IMG/VR virus record: IMGVR_UViG_3300006790_002190
Coordinates: 1 to 23,395 of that record
From: a virus
Reading direction: 5' to 3' (one strand)
Length of the DNA stretch: 23,395 nucleotides
This document shows positions 5,493-11,504 of the stretch, piece by piece. The notes under the pieces were generated by a model. That model was not told where the DNA came from. It did no database searches and saw nothing but the letters and a program-made list of their open reading frames with translations. The number at the start of each line of letters is the position of its first letter. The stretch's first letter is position 1. Position numbers and translations under genes: made by a program.

Positions 5493-6131
5493 TTAATTAT
5501 AACTACAATCTAAATTATACAACTGATTAAGTTTACTAATACATTCAAATTCTTCTTTACAAAATTTTCTTAAATTTTCTAATGATTTTTGAGTAAGAGG
5601 TGTAGATTTTGAAATAGTTTTATTTTGCGTACTAAAATTATTAGCACGTATTTTAAGTTTAGTATTAAAAAATTTAGCTAAATCTTCATTTAAAGTTTCT
5701 TGCTTAAAAACAAACTCTATATTTTTTGGATCAATTTTTTCTAAAAACTCTTTTAAGTAAAATGAAATATTATAACGAACATGATGTACATTTAGAAAAT
5801 CTTCTTTTACTTTATCATCATCTAAATTTTGTGCAATGTTATTAATATTTTTATATTTGTTTAAAACTTCTATTTCAAAATTGTTTTTTGGATTTTCAGT
5901 CTTTTTTTCAATTAACACGCTATATCTATAACGAAAAGCTGAAACTAACCTTTCAACTGGATGTCTTATATTAATAAGGTATTTTAGATTATTATCTATA
6001 ACAGGCTTTTTTTCATGGGCAATAAATCTATCACCGTTTAAAAAATTACTAATATTATGATCACGTAATGCTTTTCTAATAGAAAGACCGCCGCATTTTC
6101 CTATATGTATAAAATAAAGCTTATTATTCAT
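5493..6131 (-). CDS. Sulfotransferase (Sulfotransfer_2-type), 212 aa
   Basis: Two PAPS-binding elements are visible. The 5'-phosphosulfate loop is FIHIGKCGGLSIRKAL (residues 7-22, as in the family's hxPKxGSTS loop). The 3'-phosphate site is INIRHPVERLVSAFRYRY (residues 53-70), with Arg56 and Ser64 in the usual places. The family transfers sulfate from PAPS to a hydroxyl or amino group, often on a carbohydrate. The start is set at the ATG at 6129-6131; an earlier in-frame ATG at 6146 lies inside tRNA-Thr. A run of six Ts separates the tRNA's CCA from this ATG. The substrate is unknown, but the many glycosyltransferases in the window suggest a phage-made glycan. Confidence 0.8.
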   Translation of the reverse strand: MNNKLYFIHIGKCGGLSIRKALRDHNISNFLNGDRFIAHEKKPVIDNNLKYLINIRHPVERLVSAFRYRYSVLIEKKTENPKNNFEIEVLNKYKNINNIAQNLDDDKVKEDFLNVHHVRYNISFYLKEFLEKIDPKNIEFVFKQETLNEDLAKFFNTKLKIRANNFSTQNKTISKSTPLTQKSLENLRKFCKEEFECISKLNQLYNLDCSYN

Positions 6132-6137
6132 AAAAAA

Positions 6138-6214
6138 TGGAGCCAAAGATCGGACTCGAACCGATAACCTGATGATTACAAATCAACTGCTCTGCCAATT
6201 AAAGCTACTTTGGC
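6138..6214 (-). tRNA. tRNA-Thr (anticodon UGU)
   Basis: A 77-nt cloverleaf is visible. The acceptor is GCCAAAG/CUUUGGC, the anticodon loop UUUGUAA gives UGU, and the T arm is AUCGG-UUCGAGU-CCGAU. The discriminator is U and CCA is encoded. The anticodon stem GUUGA/UCAUC has one U-U mismatch. It decodes ACA. It is four bases downstream of tRNA-Leu, so both probably come from one precursor. Confidence 0.92.
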
Positions 6215-6218
6215 TAAA

Positions 6219-6305
6219 TGGTACCAGTGGTCGGACTTGAACCGACAAGCCCAAACGGGCGACAGATTTTAAGTCTGTTGTGTTTGCCAATTTCACCACA
6301 CTGGC
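6219..6305 (-). tRNA. tRNA-Leu (anticodon UAA)
   Basis: This is an 87-nt class II tRNA. The acceptor is GCCAGUG/CACUGGU, and the anticodon arm ACAGA-CUUAAAA-UCUGU gives UAA. A long variable arm (CGCCCGUUUGGGCUU) contains a CCC/GGG hairpin. The T arm is GUCGG-UUCAAGU-CCGAC, with discriminator A and an encoded CCA. It reads UUA, a favoured codon in an AT-rich phage. Confidence 0.95.
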
Positions 6306-6400
6306 TAACTTAAAAGATATTGAGATAATATATACAATCCCAAAACAATCCATATATCATCTTTTGCTAATTCTTTAATTATATAAAATGTTTTATTCAC
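6305..6400 (-). CDS. Possible 31-aa membrane micropeptide (GTG start)
   Basis: The gap between the Cys-tailed gene and tRNA-Leu is open in one frame. It runs from a GTG at 6398-6400, overlapping the end of the upstream gene, to a TAG whose last base is the first base of the tRNA. The product begins MNKTFYIIKELAKDDIWIVL and ends YILSQYLLS, a short charged N-terminus then one hydrophobic helix. No strong ribosome binding site is seen. In AT-rich sequence such a frame can occur by chance, so this is tentative. If it is not coding, the stretch 6306-6392 holds nothing else that I can identify. Confidence 0.3.
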   Translation of the reverse strand: MNKTFYIIKELAKDDIWIVLGLYILSQYLLS

Positions 6401-6593
6401 AACCGCAATTTCCTCCACAGCATGTGTCATTGTCGTCATTATAAGAAACGTTCTGATTTACTCTACTTGCATAAGCAAGTATTTTACCTGAAATAAAATC
6501 AGCTAACGAATCTCTTAATGTGTCAGAATCAAAATTTACTTGATTGTATTTATCAGCAAATTCATCTAATGATTTTTTAATTACTTCTTTCAT
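6393..6593 (-). CDS. Small protein with Cys-rich tail, 66 aa
   Basis: I do not recognise the family. The first 45 residues look helical and acidic (KKSLDEFADKYNQV, LRDSLADFISGKILAYASRV). The last ten residues are CCGGNCGCE preceded by DT, giving four Cys in eight positions, which could bind a metal ion or a cluster. An AAAGGGA purine run three bases before the ATG is one of the few Shine-Dalgarno-like sites in this window. The start overlaps the ParB-like gene by 17 nt. Confidence 0.65.
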   Translation of the reverse strand: MKEVIKKSLDEFADKYNQVNFDSDTLRDSLADFISGKILAYASRVNQNVSYNDDNDTCCGGNCGCE

Positions 6594-6948
6594 ATTCCCT
6601 TTGTGTAAATAGTACCCTCATCGTTTTTGTTGCTTTTCTCATACAAATTTCTCTAACTCTAATAGTTTTTTCGCCTTTTTGAAAAGCATCAGCAAGCCTA
6701 TGCTTACCATCGATAACATCAGTATAGTTACCTGCCAAATCTTTTACAACTAAAATAGGTTGTAAATTTTTTCTCGATTCTTTTATTAATTGCGGATCTA
6801 AATCAAACTTTCTAAATTTTTTGAGTTCCCACAATTTTACGTTGCGTATCTTTACTTTATTATTAGTTAAATATTCGAAAATATCATCAAGAGTTACAAC
6901 GTATCTATGATCTTTATCGTACCAGTATGTCATTAGTGTTGAAATCAT
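6577..6948 (-). CDS. ParB/Srx-fold (ParB-like nuclease domain) protein, 123 aa
   Basis: The core QPILVVKDLAGNYTDVIDGKHRLADAFQKG (residues 63-92) is the ParB N-terminal fold. It has a strand, a turn, a strand and the DGxHR-type motif D80-G-K-H83-R84, followed by a helix and a strand ending VREI. In ParB this motif binds CTP; in phage relatives it is found in stand-alone proteins and nucleases of unclear role. There is no DNA-binding HTH after it, so it is not a partition protein. The ATG overlaps the upstream stop (ATGA); Met6 is an alternative start. It overlaps the Cys-tailed gene by 17 nt. Confidence 0.72.
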   Translation of the reverse strand: MISTLMTYWYDKDHRYVVTLDDIFEYLTNNKVKIRNVKLWELKKFRKFDLDPQLIKESRKNLQPILVVKDLAGNYTDVIDGKHRLADAFQKGEKTIRVREICMRKATKTMRVLFTQREYERSN

Positions 6949-7607
6949 TCAGTCAAAAGTTCTTGTTTAGTCTTGTAAAAATACTCTGTTGTATCACCTA
7001 AGCTCCATTTGTCTCCCGTTTCGACAGAGTAATCTTTAGTACAGACATTAAAATCGGGTTTTTCTGTCTTCTCAGGTATGAGAGATTGTTCATACCATCT
7101 TATTCTATTATTAGGTTGTGCAGCAAATTGACCGTTGTTAAGTTTAATAATATTAAAACTTTTATGTTCTTGTTGTAATTCACTGTAACCCGTGTTAAGA
7201 ATGTTAGGTTCAGGATGACACGAGTCAATAGTAAAATAATAATTACCTTTATAAAAATTTTTATCTTTTGATTGGTATTCACAAGGCAATCCAACTAAAG
7301 AATCTTTTTGTATAACACTAATATAATATGAAAAGCAATCCCATAACTCTAACATTTCAAGAGATAATTGTTTTTCTTTATCAAAATCTTCTTTCCAAAC
7401 AAAAGCAGATATAGGTAATTTGTCATAAAGTGCTCCATATTCTAGTAGAAGAGTTTCAAATAAAAGAGCTCGCCCTGGTTTTGATTTTACTGTAACCCAA
7501 GTACCTTCTACTAATTCCCCTTTACCTTTATCATCTTTTAAATCATAAAGATATTCTTTTTTTACCCAAACTGGGGTTACCGGTAAGTTAGCTACTAAAA
7601 AAGACAT
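6945..7607 (-). CDS. Conserved phage-type hypothetical protein, 220 aa
   Basis: I cannot name a function. The sequence starts MSFLVANLPVTPVWVKKEYL, and a GTWVTVKSKPGRALLFETLL segment is followed by EYGALYDKLPISAFVW. I believe similar proteins occur in T4-like cyanophages, but that is recall, not a search. It is soluble, rich in aromatic residues and has a C-terminal Trp/Tyr cluster. A perfect T4 late-promoter sequence lies 6 nt before the ATG, inside the end of the upstream Lar-like gene, so it may be expressed late and independently. It is coupled to the ParB-like gene by an ATGA overlap. Confidence 0.7.
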   Translation of the reverse strand: MSFLVANLPVTPVWVKKEYLYDLKDDKGKGELVEGTWVTVKSKPGRALLFETLLLEYGALYDKLPISAFVWKEDFDKEKQLSLEMLELWDCFSYYISVIQKDSLVGLPCEYQSKDKNFYKGNYYFTIDSCHPEPNILNTGYSELQQEHKSFNIIKLNNGQFAAQPNNRIRWYEQSLIPEKTEKPDFNVCTKDYSVETGDKWSLGDTTEYFYKTKQELLTE

Positions 7608-7810
7608 TAATCGTATTTATACCGTCTATTCCAAACTTCACTTATTGATCTAATAGCTGTAGGTTTATGATCTTGTTCAATTTGAGGACCTTGAGCTCCA
7701 CATTTTTGACACATAATACTCCAAAATCTATCACTACCAAGCATTTTCCAATCTATTAATTTTTTACTTCCACAAAAAGGGCATGGTTTTTTATCGTATT
7801 GTTTTGCCAT
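7607..7810 (-). CDS. Lar-family-like zinc-ribbon protein, 67 aa
   Basis: The layout is KPCPFCGSKKL (C10, C13), then MCQKCGAQGP (C34, C37), and a C-terminal EVWNRR (60-63). This is the signature of the Lar restriction-alleviation family (Lar_restr_allev) in phages and prophages: four zinc-binding Cys, a GA.GP turn and a WNRR end. The named member from the Rac prophage modulates EcoKI restriction; most phage homologues are untested. The product is probably a small zinc protein that binds a host or phage protein. A CATAAT box lies 5 nt before the ATG. The stop overlaps the next gene's ATG by one base. Confidence 0.75.
   Translation of the reverse strand: MAKQYDKKPCPFCGSKKLIDWKMLGSDRFWSIMCQKCGAQGPQIEQDHKPTAIRSISEVWNRRYKYD
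7614..7621 (-). promoter_or_regulatory. T4 late-promoter sequence TATAAATA, 6 nt before ATG
   Basis: A perfect TATAAATA on the minus strand lies inside the 3' end of the Lar-like gene and 6 nt before the start of the 220-aa gene. This is the exact T4 late -10 consensus. At this distance the message would be leaderless or nearly so. Confidence 0.5.
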
Positions 7811-7830
7811 ACTTTATTATGCAATGTATC

Positions 7831-8562
7831 TTAACAATTCAATTTTTTAACTGTTTTATCCCCTCTTGTAAATTTTGCTATAGTACCGTTTTTATTAATA
7901 ATATCTCTAGAAGAATAATTTGCATAATAAAGAGATTCACTTAAATCGTTTGTTTTTACATAATAAAATGTCAAGTAAGCTAAAAATACATCCCCAGCTG
8001 CACAAATTTCAAAATTGTATACTTTATTAGGTTGGTGTATTTTTTGAGAGTAAATAAATCCCTTCTCAGCAGTTGTAATAATCAGTTTATCTTTCCATTC
8101 ATAAGGTTCAATTTTTGTTTCTATTAAATCAAATTCGTCTTTATTAATTTTAATAATTTTTGCTTTTTTACAAAAATGAGATAATACTTTTGTGGTTTCT
8201 AAAAAAACGTTTTTATTTTGTTTACATATTTTTTCTATATGATTTTCAGTTAAAAAACCAAAACCATTGTCAGAAATAATAACAGCATCATAATTTTTAA
8301 CGTTTGGTAATGTCTTACATTCATCTAAACTCTCTAAATTATCTTTTCTTTCTAGAGTTTCAAATGTTGTATCGTTTATAATTCTTTGTTTTTCGAAATA
8401 TTCTGAATTATGGTGAAAATCTGGTTGGATTCCTAAAGTCTTAAGAGCATTACATACATTACCACCCATACCTTGATCAATAATTTCTCTTGTAATATTA
8501 TTATTTTTATCAACGTATGTAAACTTATCTGTGCATTTTTCGCCTATAACTAAAATTTTCAT
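7831..8562 (-). CDS. PfkB-family carbohydrate kinase, 243 aa
   Basis: The N-terminus MKILVIGEKCTDKFTYVD is the first strand of a ribokinase fold, DQGMGGNVCNALKTLG (29-44) is the substrate-side Gly/Asn motif, and CAAGDVFLAYL (187-197) is the GAGD motif with D191 as catalytic base. Family members phosphorylate sugars or nucleosides. The overall order recalls the heptose-7-phosphate kinase domain of HldE, which feeds LPS heptose synthesis, but this is not certain. The start is set at Met at 8560-8562; a longer form begins inside the RNA hairpin at 8577-8580. It follows a glycosyltransferase block, suggesting that it makes an activated-sugar precursor. Confidence 0.78.
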   Translation of the reverse strand: MKILVIGEKCTDKFTYVDKNNNITREIIDQGMGGNVCNALKTLGIQPDFHHNSEYFEKQRIINDTTFETLERKDNLESLDECKTLPNVKNYDAVIISDNGFGFLTENHIEKICKQNKNVFLETTKVLSHFCKKAKIIKINKDEFDLIETKIEPYEWKDKLIITTAEKGFIYSQKIHQPNKVYNFEICAAGDVFLAYLTFYYVKTNDLSESLYYANYSSRDIINKNGTIAKFTRGDKTVKKLNC

Positions 8563-8569
8563 TAGACAC

Positions 8570-8645
8570 AAAAAAACCATGCAAGCTCACCTACAAAACC
8601 GTAAGTACCACCACATACAATACGGTCACCCAATCACTTGCATGG
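8570..8645 (-). ncRNA. Structured RNA element or attenuator between a glycosyltransferase gene and pfkB-like gene
   Basis: On the minus strand a 9-bp outer stem CCATGCAAG (8637-8645) / CTTGCATGG (8577-8585) encloses an inner 6-bp stem ACCGTA (8621-8626) / TACGGT (8598-8603). Seven Ts follow (8570-8576). The outer stem starts 6 nt after the upstream stop codon. The T run ends 7 nt before the pfkB-like ATG. It could be an intrinsic terminator with a branched loop, a switchable attenuator, or a small RNA. A GATAAATA box at 8653-8660 would start transcription almost exactly at the outer stem. Confidence 0.65.
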
Positions 8646-8651
8646 CTAAAT

Positions 8652-9344
8652 TTATTTATCTAATCCGTAATTTTTACAATACTTTAAATTACTTATTTTT
8701 TTCTTTTTGTAAGCTAAATCTTCCCAAGTATATTCATACTTTCCAATATGTCCTAATTTTATAGTACTGTCTATAAAAATTTCGAACCCGCACTTTTGTG
8801 CATATTTGCAAAAAGAAAAATCTTCACCCAAATAATATGTTTGTCCTTCTTCTTCCCATACGTTAGGTTTAAACCATGAATAAGAAGGACAATCAAAACT
8901 AGTATTACATAAAGGTAATTTAAGCTTATCCACCATTTCAAGATAAACTTCTTTTTTCGTTTTTAAAAATCCCGTAGCAACGCAATTTACTTTATAAACT
9001 TTCCCTTGTTCGCCGAAATTTATTTCTTGATCGTTAGTTAAGGGGTCAAACGTCATTTCTGGGTGACCTTTAAATGGGTAAACACCCGCAATTATTTCTT
9101 TTTCTGAATTTATTAATTTATATATATCATCAATTTCAAAATTAACGTCACCGTCTATCCAAAATAAATTATCGAAATCCCTTCTGTAAACGGCATCATA
9201 AGCCATTTTACATCTACATTGATCAATTGCTGAATAGCCCGGTGTTCGCCAAACTTCTAAACCTTCGCTTTCAAGCTTTCTTAATTTTTCATCTACCTTC
9301 CACTCGATACCCCCGTTACATGGTACTAATATTACTGTCTTCAT
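8652..9344 (-). CDS. GT-A type glycosyltransferase, 230 aa
   Basis: MKTVILVPCNGGIEWKVDEK is followed by GYSAIDQCRCKMAYDAVYRR and then LFWIDGDVNF. D64-G-D66 forms the DxD motif that holds the metal and nucleotide sugar. The later YYLGEDFSFCKYAQKCGFEI resembles the conserved ED acceptor-site motif before the C-terminal helix, and LGHIGKYEY provides the usual late His. There is no membrane segment. Phage proteins of this type are common in T4-like marine phages. The first 29 nt overlap the end of the upstream glycosyltransferase, and the structured element follows its stop. Confidence 0.8.
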   Translation of the reverse strand: MKTVILVPCNGGIEWKVDEKLRKLESEGLEVWRTPGYSAIDQCRCKMAYDAVYRRDFDNLFWIDGDVNFEIDDIYKLINSEKEIIAGVYPFKGHPEMTFDPLTNDQEINFGEQGKVYKVNCVATGFLKTKKEVYLEMVDKLKLPLCNTSFDCPSYSWFKPNVWEEEGQTYYLGEDFSFCKYAQKCGFEIFIDSTIKLGHIGKYEYTWEDLAYKKKKISNLKYCKNYGLDK

Positions 9345-10020
9345 AATTTTGGGTATATAATTTGTAAAATTGTTGTTCGTTACATGGGTGTTCGTAAAAA
9401 AGCTGTTTGTTAATATTAATTTTTATTTCAGCTTCTTCTAAAATTTTTGCAATTATTAAATCGTCTAGACCTGATTTTACTTTTTTTAATTTACCCCGAT
9501 AACTCATTATTTCTTGTAATGATTTTTTAGATAAAATAAAACATTCTCCTGAGCAAAAATATCTAGGTAAATCGTGATTATATGGTTCTCTTATTTTATA
9601 AGTTTTCGCATTTACTGCTTTATATCTTATTAAAGTTTCATTTTCTTCGTTTATTTCAACTTTGTTTCCAATATAATCTCCGGTAAGTTTAATATTTGAT
9701 AATATATCACTATTAAGCAAAAACGTATCATCATCCAGTTTTAAAATGTAATCGTATTTTTTAAGTACCTTTTTGTATTTTTTAAAAAATAAAAATAATT
9801 TTTTATGATTATTAATAATTTGATCAGGTACGGGTAAATAAACATCTGTGAAATGAACACCATTTTTATCGCATGAAATAGAAGTATCGTTACTACCACC
9901 GTAAATAAAAAATACATCTACATTTTCAGGTAATTCTTTTATATATGTATCTAATGCAGCTAATTTATAGCCTATATTATTTTCAAACGTTGGTATTATT
10001 AAAGCAAACTGAGTCGTCAT
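9316..10020 (-). CDS. Galactosyltransferase-like (GT31-type) glycosyltransferase, 234 aa
   Basis: DYILKLDDDTFLLNSDIL (residues 90-107) carries the DDD motif. Further on, RYFCSGECFILSKKSL matches the GG/SGxGYxLS turn of beta-1,3-galactosyltransferases, and GLDDLIIAKILEEAEI corresponds to their EDV segment. These three elements in this order are typical of the GT31 family, though the sugar cannot be assigned. It lies in the middle of three overlapping glycosyltransferase genes, with 38 nt shared upstream and 29 nt downstream. It probably extends the same oligosaccharide as its neighbours. Confidence 0.75.
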   Translation of the reverse strand: MTTQFALIIPTFENNIGYKLAALDTYIKELPENVDVFFIYGGSNDTSISCDKNGVHFTDVYLPVPDQIINNHKKLFLFFKKYKKVLKKYDYILKLDDDTFLLNSDILSNIKLTGDYIGNKVEINEENETLIRYKAVNAKTYKIREPYNHDLPRYFCSGECFILSKKSLQEIMSYRGKLKKVKSGLDDLIIAKILEEAEIKININKQLFYEHPCNEQQFYKLYTQNYEDSNISTM

Positions 10021-10915
10021 TATAAATTCTTTCTTTTAGAAGTTCAAATAAACTACCTTCATAACTATCACTGATATTAGAAAAATTGCTAAAAGGAATT
10101 TTAGCAAAATCAAAAATACAATTTAGATATGTAAACAATTCTATTTCTGTAAAAATGTATTCATATTTTTCTATGAATAAATCTAAAGCTTTATTATATT
10201 CTACTAAAAAATTATCAAATTTTTCCTTATGCATTCCTATTAAACCACCTGTCATAGAAAAATAACCAACATTATCAAATAAAGTGTTTAAAAAATATCT
10301 TGGTTCTTGATTTATTGATTGTAAAGTAATAATAAAGCTTTTAAATTTTTCATTTATTTCAAATAACCGGTTTATAAGTTTGGGTTGGAAAACATCGGTT
10401 TTATTATTCGGGTAGTAATTATTATTATCTTGTAATGTAAAATCGTGACTAGTACCTCCATGACTAACAGGTATATATGATTCGTTTGATAAAGCAGCAT
10501 CTACCCAAACTATATTGGATGCATTATATTCTTTAAATAATTTTTCCATCATATAAACTCTTGATATAGCAAGAGGTGGGCTCCAACAGTATAATTTATC
10601 AGGGTTTCTTAAAACTAAATTTTTACACCTTTCCCATAATTTATTATATTGAGGTACTAACGTTTCTACATTAAAAGGTATAAATTCTATATTCGTTGTA
10701 TCTAAATATTTTTCGTAAACATCCGGTATTAATAAATTTTCACCCCTAAAAGATACTTCTTTATCATTACAAAAAATAAAAATTTTTGAATCGGTATTAA
10801 TTAAACTTTTTACTCCACTTATATAATGTTCGACTTCCATTTCCCTAGATAAACTTTTATGTTCACCTATACAAAATGGATCTACTTTATATACTGCAGT
10901 AAGAATACAATTCAC
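9983..10915 (-). CDS. Glycosyltransferase-like protein (HtrL/YibB-like), 310 aa, GTG start
   Basis: The N-terminus NCILTAVYKVDPF, a SKIFIFCNDKEV strand, a LVPQYNKLWERCKN helix and NIVWVDAALSN (residues 134-144), where a DxD-like turn is expected, resemble HtrL/YibB-type putative glycosyltransferases. The second half contains YFSMTGGLIGMHKEKFDNFL, typical of the region after the catalytic core. The start codon is GTG (10913-10915); a stop lies two codons upstream in frame. It is the first gene after the hsp20 terminator, so it should have its own promoter, but none is clear. The last 38 nt overlap the next glycosyltransferase gene. Confidence 0.65.
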   Translation of the reverse strand: MNCILTAVYKVDPFCIGEHKSLSREMEVEHYISGVKSLINTDSKIFIFCNDKEVSFRGENLLIPDVYEKYLDTTNIEFIPFNVETLVPQYNKLWERCKNLVLRNPDKLYCWSPPLAISRVYMMEKLFKEYNASNIVWVDAALSNESYIPVSHGGTSHDFTLQDNNNYYPNNKTDVFQPKLINRLFEINEKFKSFIITLQSINQEPRYFLNTLFDNVGYFSMTGGLIGMHKEKFDNFLVEYNKALDLFIEKYEYIFTEIELFTYLNCIFDFAKIPFSNFSNISDSYEGSLFELLKERIYNDDSVCFNNTNV

Positions 10916-10950
10916 ATCTTAATTTAAGAAATATCCAACTATATCAATGG

Positions 10951-10976
10951 AAAAGCGGCCACCGAAGTGACCGCTT
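10951..10976 (-). terminator. Rho-independent terminator of hsp20
   Basis: On the minus strand AAGCGGTCAC-TTCG-GTGGCCGCTT forms a 10-bp stem (one T-G pair) closed by a stable UUCG tetraloop. It is followed by a short T run. It lies 17 nt after the hsp20 stop codon. Confidence 0.88.
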
Positions 10977-10992
10977 ACTAGCTCGAATTAAA

Positions 10993-11409
10993 TTACTTAA
11001 CTTCGATAATTTTTACATCTTTTTCCTTCTGCTTTTTAGAAGGTACTGTTACTTTAAGCACTCCATTTTCTAGAGATGCTTCAAGCTTATTTACATCAAA
11101 TTTATATTGATCAAAACCAAAAGAACGATTATAACTTTCTTCTTTTGAGCCTCCACTAGAGGTAATAGTTCTTGATGCATTAATGTAAACTTGATCTTCT
11201 TCAACCGTCATTTTAAGGTTTTCTTTAGTTACACCAGGTAGATCAATTTCACATGTGAATTGTTTATTTGTAGTATTAAATCTAACCTTGTCGTCAGAAA
11301 AGGAGGATTTACCTAACGAAAAAAATGGATCGTTAAAAAAAGTATCTAACAGATCTGAGCCGTACCGTCCCGCTCTCGGACTTCCTAAAACACTTAATAA
11401 TTTACTCAT
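10993..11409 (-). CDS. hsp20: Small heat-shock protein, Hsp20/alpha-crystallin family
   Basis: The 138-aa protein has a Phe-rich N-terminal arm (LLDTFFNDPFFSLG). The alpha-crystallin domain includes CEIDLPGVTKENLKMTV and the hallmark LENGVLKVTVP near the C-terminus. The end is KIIEVK, a likely variant of the I-x-I tail that links dimers. Such proteins hold unfolding proteins and are a regular part of T4-like marine phages, probably assisting late protein folding. The gene is alone on its transcript: a late-type TTAAATA box lies 5 nt before the ATG and a UUCG terminator follows. The length is normal for the family. Confidence 0.93.
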   Translation of the reverse strand: MSKLLSVLGSPRAGRYGSDLLDTFFNDPFFSLGKSSFSDDKVRFNTTNKQFTCEIDLPGVTKENLKMTVEEDQVYINASRTITSSGGSKEESYNRSFGFDQYKFDVNKLEASLENGVLKVTVPSKKQKEKDVKIIEVK

Positions 11410-11414
11410 ACAAT

Positions 11415-11421
11415 TATTTAA
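11415..11421 (-). promoter_or_regulatory. Late-type box TTAAATA, 5 nt before hsp20
   Basis: TTAAATA followed by ATTGT and then the ATG. The first T differs from TATAAATA only in phase and sequence context. This is the only promoter-like element near the start of hsp20. Confidence 0.45.
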
Positions 11422-11453
11422 GCGTCTATCCCCTTAATATCAATAAAAAATAT

Positions 11454-11470
11454 CCCACCATTCCCACCCC
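11454..11470 (-). other. G-rich tract in hsp20 upstream region
   Basis: On the minus strand the run GGGGTGGGAATGGTGGGA stands out in an otherwise AT-rich region. Three runs of three or more Gs and one of two could form a weak G-quadruplex in RNA or single-stranded DNA. The gene-free stretch is 11410-11504. It also contains AAGGAG followed by TATAAAC and an ATG whose frame closes after one further codon, so no protein is made from that site. Confidence 0.4.
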
Positions 11471-11504
11471 TCTTTTATAGCATGTTTATACTCCTTCAAA
11501 ATTA

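Noticed and set aside
6132-6146. Earlier start (MAPFF) of the sulfotransferase
   Set aside because: It overlaps the 3' end of tRNA-Thr, and the family similarity begins after the second Met.
7100-7294. Minus-strand 64-codon frame inside the 220-aa gene
   Set aside because: It is a shifted frame of the conserved gene, very rich in Ile, Leu and Asn as expected from AT-rich out-of-frame reading.
8563-8580. Longer start (MVFLCL) for the sugar kinase
   Set aside because: It would start inside the outer stem and T run of the RNA element; the ribokinase fold begins at the later Met.
8628-8645. Five-codon open frame starting in the outer stem of the RNA element
   Set aside because: It is far too short to support, with no ribosome binding site; stem pairing explains the sequence.
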